The notes under the pieces were generated by a model. That model did not search any database. It had not been told where the DNA came from and worked only from the letters and a program-made list of their open reading frames with translations. Below, in pieces: positions 24,622-36,295 of a stretch of DNA of 64,000 nt. Position numbers and translations under genes: made by a program. How positions within the stretch are numbered: position 1 is the stretch's first letter; every line of letters starts with the position of its first letter. This DNA comes from Amoebophrya sp. A120 (taxonomy: Eukaryota > Sar > Dinophyceae > Syndiniales > Amoebophryaceae): the NCBI GenBank assembly GCA_905178155.1, contig CAJINV010000001.1, positions 10,073,432 to 10,137,431 on the forward strand, written 5' to 3'.

Positions 24622-27600
24622 ATGGCATCATGGTGGTCGTCGGGCAAGAAAGGTGGCGGAAAGAATCCGGACGCCACCAAGGGCGGCAAGAAGTCGTCCT
24701 ACAAAAGCAACGACTACTACCAAGATAGCAGCTACAGCAGAGCCGCGCATCAACCCCAGTCAGGAGGTGGAGCCGGCTACAACCCAAATGTTTACCAAGA
24801 CCAACATGCGCCGTACCAACCGGCTGCCAGGACTGCGGACCAGTACTACCATAGTGTTGTTCCGGAGTACAACAACGGGAAGCAGGGCAAAAGCGCGTAC
24901 GGAGGAGGGTACAACAACCCTGGTTCCTACCAAGGGTCTTCCTCGGAGGAGAGCTCGACTGTGAATAAAGGACACCACTATGGAGGAAAGAAGAAGGGAG
25001 GAGGGCCCTACGTAGAGCCAAGCATTTACCACAACTCCACCTACGGAGCTGCCGGTAAATTATCTGGCGGTGGTACTTCTAAAGGAAACAAACACGCAAA
25101 GTCGGATGCGTATTACGCTTGGAACGAGTACAATGCCGACTACAATCGCCACAGCAACGCCGGGAGGCAAGCGGTTCTGCAAGACGCTGACCACCGGCCG
25201 GAGCACGTCCCCTTCGCAGGTCCCTCCGGTGCGCCGCCGGGTCTCTCTCCCCCGGCAAGCATGCTGCAGGCGCCCCCGCTCGTGCCGGACTATCCCGGGA
25301 CCAAGGGGTACCTGAGTAAGGGAAAAGACGGAAACTTCGGCGGGCAAGCGAACATCAAGGGGGCAGGAGCCGAGCAACTCACATCCAACGGCACGACCGC
25401 CGCAACCACTGCAGGTACTACAGCTGCAGGGATCACCGCTAAAGCCGCCCCTCCCGCAGACAACAGCCTCTGCCTTGCGACGATTGCCTCCCAGCAAGCC
25501 GGTGGAAGTTCTGTGTACAAATACAAGCGTGAGAGTCCCAACGGGATGCACGTGTTGACGCACATGCCGCTCGTCTCGGATGAGTACCGGATGAAGTTGC
25601 TGCTGAAGAAGACCCGTCTGGACGCCGACGACTTTCCCCTGGAGGAGCGAAAGGAAACCTCCCCGGAGGGGCGGCAACAGCAAAAGCGCTCCCGGTGCCG
25701 CGAGGCCGCGGCGGCGAAGTACTACGACTTTGTGAAGATGTCTACGCAGGACTTGGTGTTCTGCCTGGGTCGCGGCGGGCACACGAAAATGAAGATCGCC
25801 GACGCGGCGGGCTGTAATGTGGAGATCGACCAGGATCGCGGTATCGGCGAGTGCTACTCCAACACGGATTTTGCCGCGTGTCGACGCGGAATCCAGTGTC
25901 TCCAATTCTGCGGTGCCCAGCGGCGCGATGAAACCCCAGTGGTGCGGTACCCGGAGGATTTCAGTGCGGACGTGACGATCATTCATGTTCCGGAGGAAAC
26001 CAGCGGGTTTGTTATGGGAAGGCAGGGCTCTTTTCTCCGGCAACTGGAGGAGATGTACATGGTGTACATCTTTTTCTGCGAACCCGAAGGCCGGGGGATC
26101 TCGCGGGAGCGCGGGATGCGGTACGTGTGCATTCTCGGGGCAAACGAGATGGGGCGGAAAGGGGCGGCGCTGAAAGTCATGGGAGCGGTGGAGACAAAAC
26201 TCCCGGGGTACTACTTGGACGATTGCGACATCCACTACTGTCCGGCGAGCCGGGGCGGGCCGCACGGAGGGACGGGGTTTGACACGGAAGCGAGGACCAT
26301 GAGCAACGACGAAATGAGCTTTGCGGTGGGGAAGGAGGGCCAGACGCGGAAAAAGTTGGCTCGTGCCAGCGCGGGGGCGGCTTTTGAGTTCGTCGGTCTG
26401 ACGGCTTTCATGGCGGGACCGGAGAACGCGAGGAAAAGGTATATTTGAAGTTTAGTTTGCTTTTTGAATTGCGTGCTTGCTATTTCGTGGTCAATTTACT
26501 TAGTTATAGTTTCTCTTCAGGCTTGTGCATTTAGTGAAGGCAATTATCGCGTATTACCGCCACGAGAAGCCCAACTTTTTCTCACTATTCCGAAACTCAT
26601 AATCAAAAAAACAGGCTCCGAAACTATCTTGAAATCCTGCTCCGTCAGCGCTCTTACAGCACTGTTGGCCTCACATTCCCCGACAAGAACACCCGACCGG
26701 ACTGCACTGTTTTGAAAATTCCTTCCACCTACATGGGTCTGCTGAAGGGACAGGCGTTGCGGGACCTGGAAAACCAAACGGACACGTTTTGCTTGGTCGA
26801 AGGAGATCCTGACCTGTCAACCGTGCTGATCATCCTGGGCGGCGAAAACGAGCGGCACAACGCCCAGGTTCGCGTGCAGGAAATCGTGCGGCTCCCGGAG
26901 AATGTTTTGCTCGGGAAGGAAAGCCTCAACACGGGCAAGACCAGGGGCGGAGGTATAGTTTTTTCATGTCAGAATACGCGTTTTTGTTTTCGTTTTGCTG
27001 TGGGTATTTTTCTCGAGCAAGAGACACCGACGTACCTGCATCACAACGATCTTGTCTAAATAATGAAGAGTTTGAGAAGAACAATGAAAATGCCACGAAA
27101 AAACTTTCAGGCTCGGGTAGACTGATTATGGTGGAAGTTCCGATCCCAACACTGCTTCTAGTCGAGAACGTCGAGGAGCTGTTACCTAAGCTTCGCGACC
27201 AGCTGGGCAAACTGCGTATTTCCGTATTACAATGAAAAATGCCCCCACCCCCAAAGTTGCAGTAATTTGTGATACAAAGTATCCAAATGAAAACTTTTTG
27301 TCATGCATGAAAGGACTAATGAATCTTTCTGATGCAGTGTCTAGGCGTATATCGCATTGCTTGCATGACAAGCGCCGCTCTTGCTGGGATCTTGCGCAAT
27401 ACAAATTTTTCTCTATTCACGATTGGAAATCTGTGATGCTGATAGATGCAAGAGGGCGAATGTTTCATTTGCAAAGGTTTGCAATACAAATGCTCCCAAG
27501 TTCGGGGGTGGGGGCATTTTTCATTGTAATATTCCGAGGCGAAGATTCAAGAAGACGCGTTGCGGATCAAAGTGAGCCAGGAGAACGCGGCCCAGTGTGC

Positions 27601-30600
27601 GATGATCTGTGAGAACTTTCTCAACAAGGACATTGATTGCGAAGTTCCCTACTACATCCCACGTGGCATCGGGTTTGCCGTGCTCACTTCGAAGCAACGG
27701 GAAGCGTGGAAGTTCGTAATGGATCAAGGGAGCGGGAAACTGGTCAAGCAGGTAATTTTCTCGCTTTTCCTTTTCCTTTTCAGTGAAACGTTAGAAGTAG
27801 CTGAGAAGTTTTTCATCACTTTTAGCATGCGCCTTTTCAAATCATTTGCTACTCATCGCAGCACACCGCGCCGGCCGCCGTTGCGACTCGGTGTGCAAGA
27901 ACACGATTTTTTTGGCCAGAAAATTTTGAAAAACTTTCAGACCTTCCGCGACCCGAAGAACCCTTTGAACTATCTCGATGAGGAAACAAGCCGGATTTTC
28001 GACTACCCCATCGCCGGCGAGCGCGGCGACCGGGGAGAGGTGATTCCGGCTAGTTTCATTCCCTGTGGCGCCATACCGGTCAACAGCATTCTCGAGGATG
28101 TCCGCAGCCGCTCGCGGCTCCGGGTGCGGATTTTCAAGGACCAACGCCGAGTCTTGTTCAGCGGTTCGCTCAGTCAGGTGGTTGCGGCGAAGCGGGATCT
28201 GGACTTGTGTCTCGGATCCTTTTTAACTTTAGTGATTCTCGTGAACCAGGAGTGCGTGTTTGACGAAAAAATGGTGAGCCATTGCGTCGGGAAGATTCAG
28301 GCAGACATGCAGTACAGGCATCACATGATCGCGGCAAACATCAAGGATTTCCGTCTGACTTTGTCCGGCAGTAACCTCGCCGTCTGGGAGGCGAAGGAGC
28401 TGGTAGAGAAGGAGCTACAACACACCGTTCTCGTCGCGAAGCAACAGAAAAAGAACAAGGAGAAGACCCCCAAAAATCATACCGGTGCGGCTGCCTCTTC
28501 TGCTGACACCGCGGCGTCCTCGTCGAAAAGCACTACTAATCCGGCGGAAATCGGGTCGCTGACGCTGACCGAGGGGAATTTGAAGAAACTTGCGGACAAG
28601 CCCAAGAAGAAAAACTGGGCGGATTACGAAGATGATCTCTCCAACGAACAGAACCAGTGGGAGAATCGGAACAAAAATAAACCACCGCCCGTCGTGTTTG
28701 TGTCCGTCGACCAGTACTACTTGTTGCCGCACTTAAGACAGGGCGTTTTGGCGAAGGAACGGAACGAACCGACGTCGGAATGGCTGCGGGTTCCGGAGGA
28801 CGATAGCAGCTTTGTAATGGGAAAAGGGGGCCGAACGAGACTGAAAATTTCCGTCGTGTCCGGGTGCCGCATCGAAATCAAGCGCGACCAGGAGGATGGA
28901 TTGGAAGTGATTGAGTTGACCGGCACTGCGCTGGAACGACGTCGGGCGAGGAAATACTTGGACATGATCCGGATCCAGCGAAAGGGAGCCGTGCACGTGG
29001 ACGAAGAAGCGCACAACGACAAGGACTTAACCGCGATTTCCGTTCCGCACGACTGCGTCGGGTTTGTGACGGGGGGCGGAGGGTCTCATCTGCGAAATTG
29101 CGAAACTGAATTCCACACGCTCATGTTCTTCTGCGATTACCACCACCAGCGGGGCAAGGGTATCCGGCAGCAGACGGAGGAACGACTCGTGATTTTCGGG
29201 CAGCGGCGCGGCCAGCTCGGCAGCAAGTTAAAGGTGATGAGCGCGATCGAAACGAAGATGCCAGGCTACTTCACGCGGAACCGGCGTGCGGACTACTTGC
29301 GCGGGCGGGAGATCGCGTCCGTTCCGGTCGAGGAGGGCCGCGGGAGAAAAAACGTGATCCACGGCGAAGATTGGAAACGAGAGGACTTCACGCCGATCCT
29401 TTGCGGGGCGGAGTGGGGCATTGACACGATGTGGGTGGAGCAGAACGACTTGTCCTTCGCGATGGGGTCAAACGGGGTGACGCGGAAGAAGTTGTGTAAG
29501 GCGACGAACTGCATTTTGGAATTCGTCGGCAACATCGCCCACCTCGGTGGGACGAAGCGGGAGAGAAGGACCTGCCGGGACTATTTGAACTGGTTGTTGT
29601 GCCAACGAACCGGCGTCGTTGCTTTGGAAGATCTCGATGGCTCCGTCTACTCCGCGAAGCAGGTTTTCGCGGAAACCAAGCGCCGCGAGCGCCGCCGACG
29701 GAGGTTGAAAGAGGAGGTCCTGGCCGAGCGGGCCGCGGCCAAGAAGCGCATGCGCTCGAAGCACAATAAGGACGGCGGAAATCAGCAGGAACTGACCGTC
29801 GAGGAGATCAACGCAGCGGAGGAGCGCGAGATTAAGCAAAGCCCCATGTCCGCGAGTCCGGACGTCGACCGGCTGGAGAAACAAGCGGCTTCTTCCCCCG
29901 ACGCGGTGAATCAAGATCCTGACCAGAACCACCACAACTCTGACCACAGCGACAACTCGAACATGGGTGACTTTTCCGCAGAAGAGGAAGACGCGGTCAT
30001 TCTGGCGGTGTCTCAGCACCGGAAGAACCCGGATCTGAAAACCAAGCACCGCCGGCGCGACCAGAAGCGGTTCACGCACAACATTTCCCGGGAGGAGTAC
30101 CACGAGTTTGTCTACGACTGGATGGCGGACCGGGATGACGTGGATGTGCTGTTTTTCTACGAAAAATGCGACATCTTTTCCGTACAGGCCTTGCGGCAAG
30201 TGGAGGAAAACACAGGGACGTACACGTTCGTCGACAATCTGTCAAAACCGAACTGCCTGTTCGTCTGCGGTGCGTACCGGCAGAACCGCCAGAAGGCCAT
30301 GGACGCCATTTACGAAATTTTGCGCGAGTACGACGAGTTGGACAGAACCTCGTGGGCGGACGAAACCCCCGAAGCGGGCAAGGCATGTCGGATCAAGGGG
30401 CCAGTTGGACCGAACAAACGACATTTGTCAACGGTATTTATATTCCTCGAATGTTTTGACTATCACTATTACAGTTTTTGCTTTTGTATCTGTGCCGATG
30501 TATGAGTATGATGATGAAGATTGAAGCTGAAGATCCTTTGTTGCAAAAGTGAGTTTGTAGCTTTCAAATGAGCCCGAAAATCAAAATTCAAAACACCCAC

Positions 30601-33600
30601 CACCACAGTCCGAGAAAGATCTGCTGATCCAGTCCGGGGGCGCCAATGTGGAAGTAGGAGCGGCGTACCAAGAGCTTTCCATGACCCACACGCGGTTCGA
30701 AGACCGCGATCTCGCCTTCTACACGATGCTGGCGAACCGCAGAGACAACGTTGCGTTTTACAACAACGAGTTCCGCGAGGAAAAACTGGTGTACAACAAG
30801 AGCAAGGATTTCCGCGAGGAGGACGAACACAGTGACGGGGGGCGATTTGATTCTGTGGAGCTCTGGCAGAGCCCGCTGCCGGACATGCAGATCTACCAGC
30901 AGCCGGGACCGCTGGGTGAGGATCCGTTGATTGAGGGACTGGAAAGCTCCCGGTTGCGGGTCAGCTTGCTCGTCGCGAAACACGCCATCCGCTTAGAGGG
31001 CGAGCCGAAGGAACTGCGCGACGCCTGGCGGAAACTGAACACCTTTGCCGCGAAGTTTGAAACTCTGCAGTTGGAGGTCCGACAGCAGAACGCGGACCAG
31101 AATCTGCTCCGGTCGGTGTTGTCGCACTACGTCGGGCCGCTGCCGTGGTTGAGCAAGGCGGAGATCAAGGACGGGGACAAGGTGACGCTCGTGGGCCACA
31201 GTGTTAGTTTGAACAAAGCCTTGAAGATTTTAGAGGAGTACCTCGGTGACAAATCCTTCGTCTACAAGACAAAAGCCGTCGCGAATCCGAACAGCGCATC
31301 GCTCGCTCTGAAAACCGGCGGCGCCTTGGCCGCAGACCGATCTGCGTCCGCCGCAGCACACAAGTCCGGCGGCGAACGCAGCCAGGCCAGACGCCAGGAG
31401 CAGGCCAGCATCGCGGACAAGCACGCGTCGCTGGATCCGTCGGCCGTAGTGGGGGTGCGCGATTTCCGCACCAATAACGACCTGACCGACAAGATCAAAA
31501 TGGCCTCGGAGGAGATTGGTTTCGTGCTCGGCACGTCCGGCACGACGCGCGACAAACTCGGTATTGCTGCGAAAGCGTTGCTGCACGGCGATGTGATGGA
31601 CAGTGACACGGTGACGGTGGAGGGAAGCAATTTCGCGCGCGAGTTCGCGAAGAAGTACATCGGCATGGTGCGACAGCAGCGCGTCGGCCCGGTCCCGGTG
31701 AATCGGGATGACGAGGATCTGATGTTGGTGGAGATTCCCTACGACTGCATTGGGCTCGTCACCGGCGTCCACGGCGCACATTTGCGGAAACTGGAGCGCG
31801 CTTGCCAAACGCTGATGTTCTTCGCGGACTACTTCAGAAAGGACAGCGAGAAGAACAGCAAGGAAACCGGCATCGCTTCGGATACCGAGGGGAAACCACA
31901 GAAACTCGCCATCTTTTCTCCCGACCCCCGTGCGCGCGCTTGGGCGTTGCTCCGGGTTTTCGGACTCAGTGATTTCCCGCGGGAGCAGGTTGTGATCTCC
32001 GATTTGGAAAAGCTGATCTCGACCGCGTTCGAAAGGCACAACGAGCGCGTGCGGGGAGAAGTGTTGCAGAATCTGGACGGTAGTGGTCAAGGTGAAAACC
32101 AGGCCGCTGCCCGCGTCGAGCGCGACGAGGTCATCGGGGTCGAGTCCCTGCCGATGAGCAAGAAGTACCATGCGGCAACGGACGGTCACGTGCTGCGCCG
32201 CACCGCAAGGAGCTCCGGGTGCATCGTCGAGCAAATCGGCAACAGAGCGATTGTGCTGGTCGGGTCGGAAAGCGAGCGGAAACGGGCAAAAGCGTATCTC
32301 GAATGGAACAGCGACGAGAAGCAGCTGCCGCAAGCGCTGGAGGCCTCGAAGCGCAAGGACTGCATCGTTTTGCGCAGTGGGAAGAAACTGTCGACCAGTT
32401 ACGCCAAGACCTATGGCTCCGGGTTCGATTCTCTAGAGACAAACCAGCTGGAATCCTGCATCGTTTTCCCGCTTCTTGAGGGTGACATCAACGCGAAAAC
32501 AGCGGAGCCACAATCCGGGGCCACGACCGCCTCGGACTTACACAAAGTCGCGGACGGATCGGTCGAGATTCTGGACGGGACGCTCTCTTCCTCCTCTTCT
32601 GACAATCCCCACCCGGTTTCGGCGGAGCAGAAGTCACAGCAGTGCCACTACCAGGTCGGGATCTTCGCGTGCTCCATGCGCGCACGGGTCTTGATGATGC
32701 TGCGGCTGTTGAAGCAAGACCACGAAAAGGAAAAGTCCAGTGCCTTCCTGGATCTCTGCAAGCAGGAGCTGAACCGCAGTCGCCGCCATCTGCGCCACGC
32801 CGTCGCCGCTAGAAAGGCGAGCGCCGACGCAAACAGCATCGACGCCGCAACCAACAGCAACCCGCCGTCGCCACCGAGCGTGCACTCGCGGCAGTCGTCA
32901 AAGGAGTCGAAGCAGGAAATGAAGAAATCCACCTGGCTGTACCAGTACCATTCCTTCGCCGACTACACCGAGTCCGCGATCCAGAAGGAAGTCAAGGACT
33001 TGGAGGATTTCGAGTTTGAGGAGCTGAAATTCACGAAAAACGAAAAGTACTACACCGGGTCGCTCTCCAAGCACCGCTCGAAGCTCGTGGAGGCGTCCGG
33101 TGCCTTCCTGGAGTTCTGCGGCAACGGCTGCATTCTCGGCGGATCGAAAGACAATCGCCAGCGGTGCAAGGATTACATGGCCTGGCTGCTGCGAAAGTGC
33201 TTCGAAAAGTCTGGTTGGGACGAGTACGACCTGGACGCCGAGGAGAACTGCAGTGCGTGGCGGGCGGTCATTCCGCATTTGGAGAACGTGTCTTTGAACC
33301 TCCGCACCGACGTTCTCTGCTTCCGCAATCCGGGGGCCGCGATCACGACCGAGCAGATTCGCGACGCAGAAATCAACTTCGGCGTCTTCACCTACTTCCG
33401 ACGAACCAACGACGATAAGGACCGCGAATTGCTAATTTTCGCTGCACAGTACGAAAAGCGGCTCCACGCCTACCGCCAACTGCTCGCGTGCCTGCTCGGA
33501 GGCAGGGACCGCAATCGAAAGCGTTTCCGTCGGCGGAGAAGGGACAGGGAACGGCGGCGCCGCTGGTGGGACGAAGACGACGGAAAATGGGACGACGAGG

Positions 33601-34397
33601 ATGGAAATTATTACGACGATGAAGACGCTGGCAATGCAGCGAACTACGACGAGGAGGACGATTACGAAAAACCTAAGAAAACTACCTCTACTCGCTCGGG
33701 TAAAAAGAAACAGGTCGATGATGATTTGGATTATGCGCGGTCGCCAAGAAAGCGAGGCGTTACGCCTCCGCCGAGGGGAGCTGCAAACAAAGCTGCCAGC
33801 CAGCGGTCCTCCCCTTCGAAAGCGGGTAAGAGCAGTCGGGCCGAAACCCCAGCGAATGCGAGTCGCGCGAGTCGGCGACGGCGCGCTCCGCTGCAGAGTG
33901 AGGAGAATAATCGCAACGAATTTCAAGCCTTGTCCCCCGCGAAGTCTGGTTCGAGGCGAGCTGGGATGCAGTCGAATCGGGATGCGGACTACGTGTCCGA
34001 ATCCAGTTCCGAATTGGACGAAGACTACACTCCGCGGGGCCGGGGTCGTGGCGCGCGCCGCAACTCTGTGCGCTCGAAGGGCACGGGCAAGGCGAATGCC
34101 AGGGGAGAGGCGACGCCGGCGGGCAGTTCGGCGAGCCGACAGCGTGGAGGTGCAGGAACCGCGGGCGCTCTCGGGGGCACCAGTCCGCGCGACAACAAGG
34201 GACGAGGAAAGCAGGCGACACTTGGGGGAGGAGGCTTGTTGTCCTCGGACTCGGAAGACGACTACAGTTCGGACGATGATGAAGACGATGACGGCACTCA
34301 CTCGGAGTACAGTTCCGCTAGTGGCTCGCAAGAACCTCGTGGTTACCCTGGAAGCGAGAACAGCGGCAGCTGGAACGGACACAGCAGGTACACATGA
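24622..34397 (+). CDS. Multi-KH-domain RNA-binding protein (2,921 aa, six exons)
   Basis: Exons are 24622-26438, 26615-26952, 27111-27224, 27537-27751, 27941-30433 and 30609-34397; all junctions keep frame. The first ~350 residues are Gly/Ser/Tyr-rich and low-complexity. About 14 KH or KH-like modules follow. Clear GxxG loops include GRGG (residue ~383), GRQG (~465), GKEG (~567), GKGG (~1120), GGGG (~1205), GSNG (~1336), GTSG (~1965) and GVHG (~2045). The modules recur as triplets: a canonical KH, a second with DCxGxVTG and a TLMFFxDY strand, and a third ending in EFVGN or EFCGNG plus RxxCRDYLNWLL. Several modules, mainly between residues ~640 and 1000, lack the GxxG loop. The tail from ~2620 is Arg-rich, then Asp/Glu-rich, then an RG/Ser-rich disordered region. 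KH domains bind single-stranded RNA or DNA; vigilin is the best-known many-KH protein, but I cannot claim orthology. Start ATG 24622; an upstream ATG at 24603 is in another frame. Confidence 0.85.
26439..26614 (+). other. Intron 1 of the KH gene (176 nt)
   Basis: GTATAT donor and AAACAG acceptor. It joins RKR to LRNYLEILLRQR, completing the end of the third KH module exactly as in the later triplets (RxxCRDYLNWLL). Confidence 0.8.
26953..27110 (+). other. Intron 2 of the KH gene (158 nt)
   Basis: GTATAG donor and AAAAAACTTTCAG acceptor; the codon is split after one base. The downstream exon is only 114 nt. Confidence 0.8.
27225..27531. mobile_element. Introner element in the KH gene (307 bp, 28-bp perfect TIRs, TTCCG TSD)
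   Basis: The ends are perfect 28-bp inverted repeats (27225-27252 and 27504-27531; TATTACAATGAAAAATGCCC then an A/C tract). Both sides carry TTCCG (27220-27224 and 27532-27536). Removing the element plus one TSD copy (312 nt) restores the KH frame. These boundaries lack GT-AG. A GT at 27224 with the AG at 27538 would also be in frame but drops one host codon. No coding capacity: a non-autonomous DNA-transposon-like intron. Confidence 0.9.
27752..27940 (+). other. Intron of the KH gene, length divisible by 3 and without stop (189 nt)
   Basis: GTAATT donor after codon CAG and GAAAAACTTTCAG acceptor, phase 0. The intron has no in-frame stop, so retention would insert 63 residues, mostly Phe/Leu/Ser-rich. 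Its acceptor matches that of the intron ending at 27110. Confidence 0.7.
30434..30608 (+). other. Last intron of the KH gene (175 nt)
   Basis: GTATTT donor and CACCACCACAG acceptor, phase 0, joining RHLST to SEKDLLIQSGG. Unspliced, the frame stops at about 30505. Confidence 0.8.
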
Positions 34398-36295
34398 TCC
34401 CGGTACTGCGCACAGCCGCGTCGCAGGCGGCTCTCATACCTGCCGAAACTACAACATGATCGAAGTACATAGTGGTTCTGGTTCTGCCGGTGCATTCTGC
34501 CTGAGTGGGGCCGAAGAGGATTTATTTGGGCTGTGTCAAAATCGGAGGAGGTGACACTGACACGACTGATTCCCTGGAATTTTTCGTAGGAGTCCCGCTC
34601 GACTGCTTCCCATCTCCGCTGGGTGTGACGCGTTGGATCGGACTGAGTTGCAGGGATTCGTGTAAAAGAACGCAAGTTCTAGTAGACCCAGCAGACAGCT
34701 GCAAATGGAGACGCAATTATCCCGATCACTCCACCGCAATCGCGAGTACCACCTGTGGTCGAGAGGGCTTGATGATGGGGGAGAAGGTAAATGCAAATCT
34801 GCGAAATCAAAAGCATAAGCAGTAGAACATGAGTCTACTCTTCGGATCCCGAATCTGTTGGACGTGCTCGGTATTAGTACTACGGTTATTCTGGTTTTGA
34901 AGTAGCGGAGGCGCTTCTTCATTTTCCATGCGGACTGGGCTAAAGAAAGAAACAGAATGGACTGCGCTATAGCTGCTAGGGCGCCAAAGATTTCTGATCT
35001 TTCCCAGAAGCAGAAGGTGCATGCCCTAAGCATTCCCTTTTTCACATGCTCATGCCTTAATTATTTCCTACGAAACTGACAGTGCGTCTCGCAGAATTTC
35101 ATTGTCGCGCATGCCTCTTAGAAGTTCTTACACGAAGAACTAGCTTCCTGAAATGGACCATGAATCTTGGCGTAAATAAAACTGAAACGGATGGAGGACA
35201 AGATGCTTTCAGATCTGTAGTTCACATCTAGGTTTGCTTATATATGTATCAAGTGTGCGTCTGGAACGCTCAAATTCGATTTTTGGTCGCAGAACAGGGC
35301 GACCACGGCTCAGTAGTTTGTGAAAAGACGCGCGGTTGATGAAGCTTGAGCTTCTTGCTTCAGAACAGACCCATCGAACGACTCATACCCGGAGTAACTC
35401 GATGCTCAGCAGCGACTACACCACTCGAAAATCCGTTTCATTTTTTAACTGTAAAAACGTTTGATGTCCATGCAATCGAGCAAGCACCATTTACCAGCGA
35501 CTGTCAGTTTCTGCTTGTAAACTATTTCTGACCGATGAAAAAGCTGTGCTACACACATCTACCTGCTTGTCTCAACAGCGGTAAATTTGTTGCAGTATGT
35601 TCCCGCTACCGCTGCATTTTTCCAGGGCGCAGAAGTCAAGATGGAAACGTTCCGTAATTCAGGAGGAATCGAAGGTTGAAATAAGCAGTGAAGTTTATTT
35701 GCATGCCATCGAGTTCTCGGTCGTTGGTAAACACGTAGTCTCTCGTGGTTTCATTAGAAGTGCAAGGGTGAATGTCTGTGTGGGCACAACTGCTTCTCGG
35801 CGATTCGGTAAAAATGTTTTGGTGTGATCACATGTAAAAAGCATTTTGGGTTCACATTTAGGAATGTCCTCCCCTGTACAACTCTGTTGCACTCGTATCA
35901 GCGATCAGACTCACAGTTCGTTCTTTTGGAGCGATTCCCTCGTGTTGCTCTACTCCGTCGTGTGTTATGAGCCTCGTCATTTCGTCATCGAATCGGGATT
36001 AAAAGCGCATCTTTGGGCAGCATTGTGGTTCGACAATTAATTTTTGTGGTCGAAATTACCTGTCTTCTGCTGCTTTAGTCGAATTCAAGCTCGTTTGTCT
36101 TGTCGCGCTTAGGCCACTTTATTTAGGTTCGTGTAGCCATTCAGAAGGATTCATCACACAGTGTTTTTTTGAACGAGCCCTAATATTATTGTCTTCACGT
36201 TGAAATCTTAAGAGCGGAGCACGTCTCTGAATATGTAACCGGAACAAGAAGTCACCTACTAGCACCACGACTCTTTTGACCAACATAGAAGAACC
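34398..36295. other. Intergenic spacer (about 1.9 kb)
   Basis: Only short frames without protein-like character. I see no tRNA, rRNA, repeat or element ends. The last ~60 bases are the 5' flank of the next gene, whose start sits in an AACCATGGC context. Confidence 0.5.

Noticed and set aside
24468-24728. Earlier start for the KH gene in another frame (ATG at 24603)
   Set aside because: That frame ends at 24728 and lacks the low-complexity and KH sequence, which begins at the ATG at 24622.
29468-32333. Long minus-strand open frames (29468-30199, 31230-32333) opposite the KH gene
   Set aside because: They are mirror frames of GC-rich coding sequence; the + strand carries clear KH motifs there.
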